Source: Candidatus Sulfotelmatobacter sp.
GTDB taxonomy: Bacteria; Acidobacteriota; Terriglobia; Terriglobales; Acidobacteriaceae
Assembly: GCA_030037575.1 (NCBI GenBank)
Contig: JASHRB010000402.1
Coordinates: 1 to 9,677, forward strand
Direction of reading: 5' to 3'
Length of the DNA: 9,677 bases
Below the pieces are notes generated by a model, which did no database searches, was not told where the DNA came from, and worked only from the letters and a program-made list of their open reading frames with translations. Shown in pieces: positions 1 through 5,919 of the stretch. Position 1 is the first letter of the stretch. Each line of letters opens with the position of its first letter. The position numbers and the translations under genes are program-made.

Positions 1-926
1 AGATAACTGATCTCGTCGGCCGACGGAACTGCTTTGGCCGGATCGTTACTGTCGGGAACTTCGGTGGTACCGACGAGAATCTGGTCGTTCCACGGAATGA
101 TGAACATCGGGCGTCCATCGACGGCCTCGGTGTAAACGGCGGCGACCGGCGAACCCGGAAAGCGCGGCAAGACGATGTGCGAGCCGCGCACGCCGCCGAG
201 CAACGGTTTTGACAGCCGAAGGGAAGAACGCTGGCAAACGCGATCAGCCCAAGGCCCGCTGCAGTTGATCACCCATCCCCCGTCGACACGCTCGTCGCGT
301 CCGCTCATATGATCGCGCAACAATAGGCCGCGCACGCGTCCATGCGCCACATCCACGGCAAGAGCTTCGGTGTGATTGCGCACAATCGCACCCGCAGCAA
401 TTGCCTCCGTGAGCCACTCGGCGACGAGCCGCTCAGGAAACTCGCACTGCGCATCCTCATAGTTGAAAAATGACCAGCGCTGCCCGGCATCCAACCCCCG
501 CTCCAGTTGCTTCAACTCCAATTCGCTGACGCCTTTATTCGCCGGCTTGCCCGCCATCTTCTGGTAAAGCCACAGTCCGGTTCGAACTCTCAGTGCGCTG
601 CGCTGGCTGGCTTCGTTCAAAACCAGAAGAAAGTGCATGGGATGTACTAAATGTGAATGCTCTCTCAGCAATCTCTCGCGCTCCCGCAACGATTCTCGAA
701 CCAGCCCAAGCTCGGCATGTTCGAGGTAACGCAATCCGCCGTGGATGATGCGAGTGGAGCGGCTGGTCACGCCCGAAGCGAAGTCATTCTGATCGATTAG
801 AAGCGTGCGCTTGCCCGCGCGGGCGCATTCCCGCGCCACAGCCACCCCGTTGATGCCGCCGCCGATGACCAGGACGTGAAAGTGCTGGGACTCAAGCGGC
901 GGTCGTTGATTGGTCGCTAATGGCAT
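1..926 (-). CDS. glpD: FAD-dependent glycerol-3-phosphate dehydrogenase, C-terminus beyond window
   Basis: This enzyme oxidises sn-glycerol 3-phosphate to dihydroxyacetone phosphate and passes electrons through FAD to quinone at the inner membrane. The frame is open from the ATG at 926 to the window edge, about 308 residues. Visible are the FAD dinucleotide-binding motif VIGGGINGVAVARECAR (about residues 20-36), the acidic ribose-binding end of strand 2 (LIDQ, D45), the family signature SGVTSRSTRIIHGGLRYLE (51-69), and a later IIPWNDQILVGTTE block like that of E. coli GlpD. An in-frame TAA lies two codons upstream of the ATG, so the start cannot be farther out. No clear Shine-Dalgarno precedes it. 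The C-terminal part of the family (usually 500-570 residues in total) is missing because the window ends, not because the gene is broken. A terminator for the gene upstream on the same strand (pfpI) suggests glpD has its own promoter. Family assignment is firm. Confidence 0.95.
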   Translation of the reverse strand, partial: MPLATNQRPPLESQHFHVLVIGGGINGVAVARECARAGKRTLLIDQNDFASGVTSRSTRIIHGGLRYLEHAELGLVRESLRERERLLREHSHLVHPMHFLLVLNEASQRSALRVRTGLWLYQKMAGKPANKGVSELELKQLERGLDAGQRWSFFNYEDAQCEFPERLVAEWLTEAIAAGAIVRNHTEALAVDVAHGRVRGLLLRDHMSGRDERVDGGWVINCSGPWADRVCQRSSLRLSKPLLGGVRGSHIVLPRFPGSPVAAVYTEAVDGRPMFIIPWNDQILVGTTEVPDSNDPAKAVPSADEISY

Positions 927-974
927 TGTTTATCAATATGATACGAAATTTTGCAAAGGATATACATGAATACT

Positions 975-1011
975 ATGGCGGCCCGGAGGGGAAAACGCAA
1001 ACCCCCGCCAT
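975..1011 (-). repeat. Imperfect inverted repeat upstream of glpD
   Basis: ATGGCG (975-980) pairs with CGCCAT (1006-1011), and GGGG (988-991) pairs with CCCC (1002-1005), leaving a seven-base bulge and a ten-base A-rich loop. It lies about 50 bases upstream of the glpD start in a stretch with no gene. It could be a 5'-leader hairpin or an operator. Function is unknown. Confidence 0.35.
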
Positions 1012-1101
1012 TATTAAAGTTTGCACCACGTTCCGTAAGGGGAGAAGGTAACCTTGGTACCGCAACGTAACGGGGGGGAAGGGCGGTTTTTTCACCCCGC
1101 T

Positions 1102-1137
1102 AAAAAAGCCCGGCCACACAGAGCGGGCCGGTCGGGC
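1102..1137 (-). terminator. Intrinsic terminator downstream of pfpI
   Basis: Read on the minus strand, a GC-rich hairpin has CCGGCC pairing with GGCCGG across a loop of about ten bases. An outer GCCC/GGGC is possible with a bulge. It is followed directly by TTTTTT. It starts about 18 bases after the pfpI stop codon, the usual placement. It should separate pfpI from the co-oriented glpD. Confidence 0.7.
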
Positions 1138-1155
1138 TGAGTGTTTTGGCTTAAT

Positions 1156-1722
1156 TCAGGCAACTTTGCGTTCGGATTTCCCGCCACCGGAAAACAGCTC
1201 GATCATTGCGCGATTGAAAGCGGGGATGTCGTCCGGCTTGCGGCTCGTAACCAATCCGTTATGTACAACCACCGGTTCGTCGACCCAATTGCCACCGGCA
1301 TTTCGGATATCGGTTTTCAACGAAGGCCACGACGCTATCGTGCGTCCGCGCACGGCCCCGGCTTCTATTAATATCCAGGGCGCGTGGCAGATCGCCGCGA
1401 TCGGTTTCTGCTGGTCGACGAAATGCTTCACAAATTCGACCGCTTCCGGAATCATCCGCAGATGATCCGAATTGATAACACCGCCGGGAAGAAGAAGAGC
1501 GTCATATTGCGAAGCGTTTGTGGACTTGAGCGCAATATCCACACGAACTTCCTTGCCCCAGTCTTTCATTTCCCAGCCTTTGATTTTGTGTTCGGCGGGC
1601 GAAATCACTTGCGCTTTCGCGCCCGCTTCTTCGAGAGCCTGTTTCGGCTTGAGCAGTTCGGATTGTTCAAAACCATCAGTTGCGAGAATTGCGATTGTCT
1701 TTGCTTGCAAATTATTTGCCAC
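1156..1722 (-). CDS. DJ-1/PfpI family protein (YhbO-like stress protein)
   Basis: This 188-residue cytoplasmic protein of the DJ-1/PfpI superfamily is close in size to E. coli YhbO and Pyrococcus PfpI. The family is reported to act in protection against stress and as protein or nucleotide deglycases; some members were called proteases. The start is the GTG at 1722, because AGGAGG sits seven bases upstream. A longer open frame reaches 1839, but its extra 39 residues (arginine-rich) do not resemble the family N-terminus. Visible are the strand-1 motif KTIAILATDGFEQSE with the conserved glutamate (E19), LLLPGG (75-80), and the nucleophile elbow AICHAPW with Cys112 and His113. The C-terminus WVDEPVVVHNGLVTSRKPDDIPAF is typical of the family. 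All catalytic residues are present. It is transcribed away from mazG across 132 bases and ends at an intrinsic terminator, so it is probably monocistronic. Confidence 0.93.
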   Translation of the reverse strand: MANNLQAKTIAILATDGFEQSELLKPKQALEEAGAKAQVISPAEHKIKGWEMKDWGKEVRVDIALKSTNASQYDALLLPGGVINSDHLRMIPEAVEFVKHFVDQQKPIAAICHAPWILIEAGAVRGRTIASWPSLKTDIRNAGGNWVDEPVVVHNGLVTSRKPDDIPAFNRAMIELFSGGGKSERKVA

Positions 1723-1728
1723 GGCCTC

Positions 1729-1744
1729 TCCTCCTAATATTAGG
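1729..1744 (-). promoter_or_regulatory. 12-bp palindrome abutting the pfpI ribosome binding site
   Basis: CCTAATATTAGG (1733-1744) is a perfect palindrome. On the minus strand its right half runs into the strong Shine-Dalgarno AGGAGG that serves the GTG start at 1722. It could be a repressor site, or a small RNA hairpin that partly hides the ribosome binding site. The Shine-Dalgarno is well supported. A regulatory role for the palindrome is a guess. Confidence 0.4.
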
Positions 1745-1816
1745 TTGCTTGCTTCCTTGATTTCGATGCGCAGCTTCCCCCTGCGGTTTCTAGCGAACCG
1801 GCGAATGCCAGACGCA

Positions 1817-1846
1817 TTGCCCGAAATCCGCCGCGTCATTTACAGT
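1817..1846 (+). promoter_or_regulatory. Candidate mazG promoter, apparently leaderless
   Basis: TTGCCC (1817-1822) and TACAGT (1841-1846) are 18 bases apart and each match the sigma-70 consensus at four of six positions. The -10-like box ends eight bases before the ATG at 1855, so transcription would begin at or next to the start codon. This fits the absence of any Shine-Dalgarno before mazG. It was seen by eye only and such matches are common by chance. Confidence 0.33.
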
Positions 1847-1854
1847 GATTGCCA

Positions 1855-2772
1855 ATGGCCACAACTGGGGAACGTTTTGAACTCGCCGTCGAGATTATGA
1901 AGCGGTTGCGCGCGCCCGCTGGTTGTCCGTGGGATCGCGAGCAGACCTTCGATTCCATCAAGCCGTATACGCTCGAAGAAACTTACGAGCTGCTGGAAGC
2001 GATCGACAATCGTGATTGGGAGGAGCTTCCTGGTGAACTTGGCGATCTGCTGTTGCAGGTTCTTTTTTATGCCGAGATGGCAAGAGAGCAGGGAAGGTTT
2101 TCAATTGACGACGTTCTCGACCGGCTCTCGGGCAAGCTGGTGGATCGACATCCACATGTGTTTGGCCAAGTGAAGGCCGATACGTCGGCGGATGTAAAGC
2201 GCAACTGGGAGGCGTTGAAGCTGGAAGAGCGAAAGAAACGTGCGGCGCAGGGTGCGGCTGTAGAGGATCGTGGAACCGAAACGGGAAGAGCCGCTTCAAC
2301 TTCGATTTTGTCTGGAATTTCTTCCGCGATGCCGTCGCTGCTCGAAGCTCACAAGCTCAGCTCGCGCGCGGCGCAGGTTGGGTTCGATTGGCCGGACATT
2401 GCAAGCTTGTTCGAAAAGCTAGCCGAAGAAACTCGAGAGCTAAAGCAGCACTTGAAAAGATTTCCCCTGCACGGCCCTCGGCCGGAAGGCCGAGGAATTG
2501 CGGGTTCCGGGCGCCAGAACATTCCCGAAGATTTACGCGAACGGTGGGAAGAAGAAGTGGGTGATCTTCTTTTCGTGCTGGTCAATATTGCGCGCTATTT
2601 ATCGCTGGATCCTGAATCTGCGTTGCGAAAAAGCAACCAGAAATTCCGTCGGCGATTTCAATGGATGGAGCAGCGTCTACACGAAGACGGCGTGGCTTCT
2701 CCGGAAAACTCTTCGATGGAGCAACTGGAATCACTGTGGCAAGAGGCAAAGCGAACGGAGAAACAATCGTGA
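1855..2772 (+). CDS. mazG: MazG nucleoside triphosphate pyrophosphohydrolase with in-frame insert
   Basis: MazG hydrolyses NTPs and dNTPs to the monophosphate and pyrophosphate, cleaning up non-canonical nucleotides and influencing ppGpp-linked stress in E. coli. The 305 residues from the ATG contain two MazG domains. Domain 1 has GCPWDREQT (23-31), then EETYE (41-45) and ELGD (61-64) for metal binding, and RHPHVFG (98-104). Domain 2 has RAAQVGFDW (171-179), EETRE (191-195) and EEEVGDLLF (232-240). The metal-binding acidic residues are present in both. E. coli MazG has 263 residues. The excess here lies in a longer interdomain linker (about 131-156) and in an insert of about 20 residues (203-223) between the two helices of domain 2, encoded by a palindrome. 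A TTG two codons upstream is a less likely start. The stop overlaps the GTG of the GNAT gene (GTGA), so the two are translationally coupled. Confidence 0.95.
   Translation: MATTGERFELAVEIMKRLRAPAGCPWDREQTFDSIKPYTLEETYELLEAIDNRDWEELPGELGDLLLQVLFYAEMAREQGRFSIDDVLDRLSGKLVDRHPHVFGQVKADTSADVKRNWEALKLEERKKRAAQGAAVEDRGTETGRAASTSILSGISSAMPSLLEAHKLSSRAAQVGFDWPDIASLFEKLAEETRELKQHLKRFPLHGPRPEGRGIAGSGRQNIPEDLRERWEEEVGDLLFVLVNIARYLSLDPESALRKSNQKFRRRFQWMEQRLHEDGVASPENSSMEQLESLWQEAKRTEKQS
2466..2504 (+). repeat. In-frame palindromic element inside mazG
   Basis: CCTCGGCC (2476-2483) and GGCCGAGG (2488-2495) form a perfect 8-bp stem capped by GGAA, a GNRA-type tetraloop on the sense strand. An outer stem pairs CCTGCA (2466-2471) with TGCGGG (2499-2504), with one G-U pair and a small internal loop between. 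It encodes residues 204-217 (PLHGPRPEGRGIAG), which E. coli MazG lacks. It resembles REP-like or Rickettsia-type palindromic elements that insert into genes without breaking the frame. No second copy was seen in this window. Confidence 0.6.
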
Positions 2773-3542
2773 GCGTGGAGTCGATCGTCATTCGACGCTG
2801 CCGAGGCCTGGACGAACTCAGGGCGTGCGTAGCTCTGCAAAAAGAAACATGGAACTTCAGCGATGACGAACTGATTCCATTGCGCATGTTCGTCGTGGCC
2901 GACAAAATTGGCGGTCAAATAATGGGCGCGTTCGACGGCAACGAGATGGTCGGCTTCGCCCTGTCGGTGCCCGGGATGCGATCGGGGCACGCCTATCTGC
3001 ATTCGCACATGCTGGCCGTCCGGAAACAGCATCGCAACGGGGGACTCGGCCGACGGCTGAAGTTGCTGCAGCGTGAAGACGCATTGACGCGCGGCATTGA
3101 ATTGATCGAATGGACCTATGATCCGCTCGAGATCAAAAACGCCTATCTCAACCTGGAGAAGCTGGGAGCGATCTCTCGCCGCTACAACATTAATCAATAT
3201 GGGATTACGTCTTCGCCGTTGCAAGGTGGTCTTCCCAGCGACCGACTCATTGCCGAATGGTGGTTGAAGTCGAAACGGGTTGAGACTCTGCTCGCGACCG
3301 GAAAGCATCCGGCATTTGAGCCGAAAGCGGAAATCAATGTTCCGGCACGGATTTACGAATGGAAAGCGGCGTCGGAAACGCGTGACAAGGCCCAACAGGT
3401 GCAGGAGCGTAACCGTCAGCAGTTTCTCCAAGTGTTGGACCGAGGCCTGACCGTGCTCGGCTATCGGCGCGACGCCGAAGGGAACGGAAAGTTCTTGCTG
3501 GGCGAGTGGGATGAAAAGTGGTCGTATACGTCGCGGGAGTGA
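2769..3542 (+). CDS. GNAT-family acyltransferase of the COG3375 type
   Basis: This 257-residue cytoplasmic protein has a GNAT fold of the COG3375 type (predicted acetyltransferase). The GTG at 2769 overlaps the mazG stop and has GGAG about nine bases upstream. The open frame extends farther up, but only inside mazG. The acyl-CoA pyrophosphate-binding motif is HSHMLAVRKQHRNGGLGRRL (78-97), with the R-x-x-G-x-G core at R89-G94. The block IEWTYDPLEIKNAYLNLEKL (113-132) and PSDRLIAEWWL (156-166) are typical of this subfamily rather than of generic GNATs. Next on the strand is an OSBS/NSAR homologue. In Geobacillus kaustophilus a GNAT protein encoded beside NSAR is the succinyl-CoA:D-amino acid N-succinyltransferase, so the same role is a reasonable inference here. 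The substrate is not proven by sequence. Translational coupling to mazG is probably organisational, as no shared pathway is evident. Confidence 0.85.
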   Translation: MSVESIVIRRCRGLDELRACVALQKETWNFSDDELIPLRMFVVADKIGGQIMGAFDGNEMVGFALSVPGMRSGHAYLHSHMLAVRKQHRNGGLGRRLKLLQREDALTRGIELIEWTYDPLEIKNAYLNLEKLGAISRRYNINQYGITSSPLQGGLPSDRLIAEWWLKSKRVETLLATGKHPAFEPKAEINVPARIYEWKAASETRDKAQQVQERNRQQFLQVLDRGLTVLGYRRDAEGNGKFLLGEWDEKWSYTSRE

Positions 3543-3560
3543 AACCGTTTCAGGTTTTTG

Positions 3561-3625
3561 CGGAAAGCCGAAGTCCGAAAGCCAAAGCCGGTGCTTTCTC
3601 TGTGATTCTCTGTCTCTGTGGTGAA
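3561..3625. repeat. Dispersed-type intergenic repeat with CTCTGT units
   Basis: The 96-base gap between the GNAT and menC genes holds three CTCTGT units (3598-3603, 3608-3613, 3614-3619) ending in GGTGAA, preceded by iterated AAAGCC/GAAGTCC-like units (3564-3590). On the minus strand this reads CACAGAGACAGAGA. That motif is familiar as an intergenic repeat, and as the source of spurious TTETQRTQR-like ORFs, in many bacterial genomes. Its function is unknown. The two GTG triplets at 3618 and 3621 belong to the repeat and are unlikely to be the menC start. Confidence 0.4.
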
Positions 3626-3638
3626 CCAACCTCTCAAC

Positions 3639-4754
3639 ATGAAAATTGAAGCCATTACGATTCGCGAAATTCAAATGCCCCTCGTCCACTTTTTTGAAAC
3701 CAGCTTTGGGCGCACTTATCGCCGACGAATTTTGTTGCTCACCGCGCATTGCGAAGGGGTAGATGGGTGGGCGGAATGCGTCGCCGGCGAGGATCCGTTC
3801 TACAGCAGCGAGTGGGCGGAGAGCGCGTGGCCAACGATCGTTCGCTACCTGGCGCCCGCAGTGCTGGGCAAAGACCTCGACTCAGCGCGAGAGTGTCCGG
3901 CGCTGTTAGCCCGGGTTCGCGGGCATCGCATGGCCAAAGCCGCTTTGGAAAACGCAGTATGGGATGCCGAAGCTAAGCAGAAAAAAGTTTCTCTGTGGAA
4001 ACTGCTCGGTGGAACCAGAACTGAAATTCCTTGCGGTGTTTCGATTGGAATTCAGGATTCCGTGGAACAGCTGATGGAAAAAATTGAGACCGCGCTGGCC
4101 GCCGGCTACGGGCGCATCAAGGTGAAGGTAAAGCCGGGATGGGATGTTAACGTGCTCGAACAAATTCGCTCGCGCTGGGCCGATATCACCTTGAGCTGCG
4201 ACGCCAACTCGGCATACACGCTCGATCAAGTCGAGCATCTGCGCGACTTCGATCAGTTCAACCTCTTAATGATCGAGCAGCCGCTTTGGGACGATGACAT
4301 CTTCTATCATGCTCGGCTGCAGAAACAATTGCGCAGTGCCATCTGTCTCGATGAGTCGATCGTGAGCGCGCGGGCCGCTGCGACTGCGCTGGACATCGGC
4401 GCATGCCGGATCATCAACATCAAAGTTGGCCGGGTGGGGGGATTTACGGAAGCGGTGAAGATTCACAACATCTGCCAATCGCAGAAGATACCGGTCTGGT
4501 GTGGAGGAATGTTGGAATCGGGCATCGGTCGCGCGCACAACATCGCGCTTTCCACGCTGCCCAATTTTAGTTTGCCTGGCGATGTTTCCGCTTCGCAACG
4601 GTATTGGAAGGAAGACATTATCGCTCCCGAGGTTACAGTTCGGTCGCAGGGAACGATCGCGATCAGCAACGAGGCAGGAACGGGCTACAGGATCAAGGAA
4701 GATTTGATCGAGAAGCTCACCGTGCGCAAAGAGACAATTCGCCGCGAAGCCTGA
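3639..4754 (+). CDS. menC: o-Succinylbenzoate synthase / N-succinylamino acid racemase
   Basis: This 371-residue enolase-superfamily enzyme belongs to the muconate-lactonising subgroup. OSBS dehydrates SHCHC to o-succinylbenzoate in menaquinone synthesis. Close relatives also racemise N-acyl or N-succinyl amino acids. The start is the ATG at 3639, giving MKIEAITIREIQMPL. The GTG seven codons upstream lies inside a repeat. Catalytic lysines are K161/K163 (RIKVKVKPGWDV) and K262 (NIKVGRVGG). Metal ligands are D188 (CDANSAYT), E213 (IEQPL) and D238 (LDESI). Each sits one position before its counterpart in Amycolatopsis NAAAR (K163, D189, E214, D239, K263, recalled numbering). The segments VWCGGMLESGIGRAHN and NFSLPGDVSASQRYW are hallmarks of the NSAR/OSBS branch, not of E. 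coli-type MenC. All catalytic residues are intact. The upstream GNAT supports a racemase role. The gene symbol applies to the OSBS activity, and both functions may coexist. Confidence 0.9.
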   Translation: MKIEAITIREIQMPLVHFFETSFGRTYRRRILLLTAHCEGVDGWAECVAGEDPFYSSEWAESAWPTIVRYLAPAVLGKDLDSARECPALLARVRGHRMAKAALENAVWDAEAKQKKVSLWKLLGGTRTEIPCGVSIGIQDSVEQLMEKIETALAAGYGRIKVKVKPGWDVNVLEQIRSRWADITLSCDANSAYTLDQVEHLRDFDQFNLLMIEQPLWDDDIFYHARLQKQLRSAICLDESIVSARAAATALDIGACRIINIKVGRVGGFTEAVKIHNICQSQKIPVWCGGMLESGIGRAHNIALSTLPNFSLPGDVSASQRYWKEDIIAPEVTVRSQGTIAISNEAGTGYRIKEDLIEKLTVRKETIRREA

Positions 4755-4799
4755 TGGCCTTCGACGGCGGTCCGAATGAAGCACCGGTTTTCTAAGATT

Positions 4800-5732
4800 C
4801 TACTTGTCTGCCTTGGCCGCGTCGGCGGTTTCATGGTCGCCTTGTTGCAGCCGAGTCTCTTCGGCTTTCAACATTTGCACGCCTTGGGCGAACGTGGTGT
4901 CGTTGGGCACGCGCCGGAACTGGCTGAAGACTTCGTCGGAACGGATGGTCAAATTCTTAAAGATGAGTATCTTGCCGGTGAAAGCCAAAGACATCTGCGA
5001 GATCTCCCAAGAGTCATCGCCGACATCGGCCTGTTCCACCACGAAATGTCCACCGGCGTCGAGATGCCCCAAGATTCCCCAACCGAAGCTGACTGGCTGA
5101 AATAAAGTGCCATCGATTTTGGCGATTCGGTGTTTGACCGGATCGATCAGAAGTGTGCCCACCATGCCGAGGAGCACGTCTTCTACGTGCGATGGTGGCC
5201 GATAAGCGGGGTTGGGATGAAACTTCAAGCGAATCAGCTCCACTCCGTCCCGCCCGATGCTGGCTGAACCGGGGACCGTGCCGGCGTACTGATACTCGAA
5301 GGCATCGGGCAAAGCTTTCATGATGCGCAAGGTCCGGTCCGCATCCTCTTTTTGCTCCCGTTGTTTGCGCTTGAGTTGCTCGGGATTACTTGCGAGCCAG
5401 GCCAGGCGTCCCTCTTCATCCTCCTTCTGTTTGGAACTGAGAGGCTTGTCGTCGTAGGCGACCGTCATGCCGGCGAGGGCTTCGCGCGTCTCCACGTAAA
5501 TTCTCGTTTGCGATCCCTTCGCGGTCTTCTTGTGATCGAGAAACATGTGTTTTATGCCGTTAGGGTTGCTGGCGGCAATTTCGTTGGCCACGGTGAGCCG
5601 CACCCATTGAATTGGAGAAAGGTTCTGCTCATCGGCCAGCGGAGAAGTCTCGCCAATTCCTGGAAACCAGGAAATCAACGACAGTACCACGACGATTCGA
5701 GGGATCATCTTCGCCGGCAACGGCTTTGGCAT
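4800..5732 (-). CDS. Predicted secreted protein of unknown function, acidobacterial type
   Basis: I cannot name a function for this 310-residue protein. The N-terminus has a basic start and a hydrophobic stretch (IPRIVVVLSLISWFPGIG, about 10-27) followed by GETSPLADE, consistent with a Sec signal peptide cleaved near residue 33. A second ATG at codon 9 is an equally possible start. A charged, probably helical segment rich in K, E and R spans about 98-140. Next come FEYQYAG (145-151), LKFHPNPAYRPPS (169-181), LLIDPVKHRIAKIDG (194-208), and FGWGILGHLDAGGHFVVEQADVG (216-238). The alternating beta pattern after residue 140 suggests a periplasmic beta-rich fold of the LolA/outer-membrane-lipoprotein type, but this is only an impression. 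I recall similar proteins from Acidobacteriota. The C-terminal 20 residues are polar and probably disordered. It stands alone, converging on menC and diverging from the bactofilin gene. Confidence 0.75.
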   Translation of the reverse strand: MPKPLPAKMIPRIVVVLSLISWFPGIGETSPLADEQNLSPIQWVRLTVANEIAASNPNGIKHMFLDHKKTAKGSQTRIYVETREALAGMTVAYDDKPLSSKQKEDEEGRLAWLASNPEQLKRKQREQKEDADRTLRIMKALPDAFEYQYAGTVPGSASIGRDGVELIRLKFHPNPAYRPPSHVEDVLLGMVGTLLIDPVKHRIAKIDGTLFQPVSFGWGILGHLDAGGHFVVEQADVGDDSWEISQMSLAFTGKILIFKNLTIRSDEVFSQFRRVPNDTTFAQGVQMLKAEETRLQQGDHETADAAKADK

Positions 5733-5806
5733 TCTTCAAGTCTAACAATTTCGTTTCATACCTTGCTCTACAGCAGTGTCGGTAGCGCGGAGGGTATGAT
5801 CGGCGC

Positions 5807-5836
5807 TTGCCGCATACTCCCTGCGTTGCGTATAGT
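5807..5836 (+). promoter_or_regulatory. Candidate sigma-70 promoter for bactofilin gene
   Basis: TTGCCG (5807-5812) and TATAGT (5831-5836) are separated by 18 bases. The -10 box matches the consensus at five of six positions and the -35 box at four. Transcription would begin near 5843, giving a leader of about 77 bases before the ATG at 5920. It lies in the 187-base divergent gap and is the best promoter-like match I noticed there. Called by eye. Confidence 0.4.
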
Positions 5837-5919
5837 CGTTGCAGTGGACGACCTTCCGGTTTATCCCAGATTCCCCCAAGGACAGGCGTTCATTGATTTC
5901 CGAACACAGGAGTGTTTCC

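Noticed and set aside
1384..1900. Overlapping plus-strand open frames of 117 and 142 codons opposite pfpI.
   Set aside because: They lie antisense to a gene with full DJ-1/PfpI motifs and a good ribosome binding site. Their translations have no recognisable domains.
2661..2768. Upstream extension of the GNAT gene by 36 codons.
   Set aside because: The extension lies wholly inside mazG in another frame. The GTG at 2769, with a Shine-Dalgarno and GTGA overlap, is the better start.
3540..3559. Small palindrome and T-run after the GNAT stop that looks like a terminator.
   Set aside because: The stem is only five to six A/T-rich pairs with a very tight or short loop, too weak to support a terminator call.
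2658..3749. Minus-strand open frame of 363 codons across the GNAT gene and the start of menC.
   Set aside because: It is a long antisense shadow. Both plus-strand genes beneath it have intact family motifs, and its own translation looks random (rich in R, H, Q, F).
4770..4796. CGGT/ACCG hairpin followed by TTTT between menC and the convergent secreted-protein gene.
   Set aside because: A four-base stem with an 11-base loop is within chance expectation.
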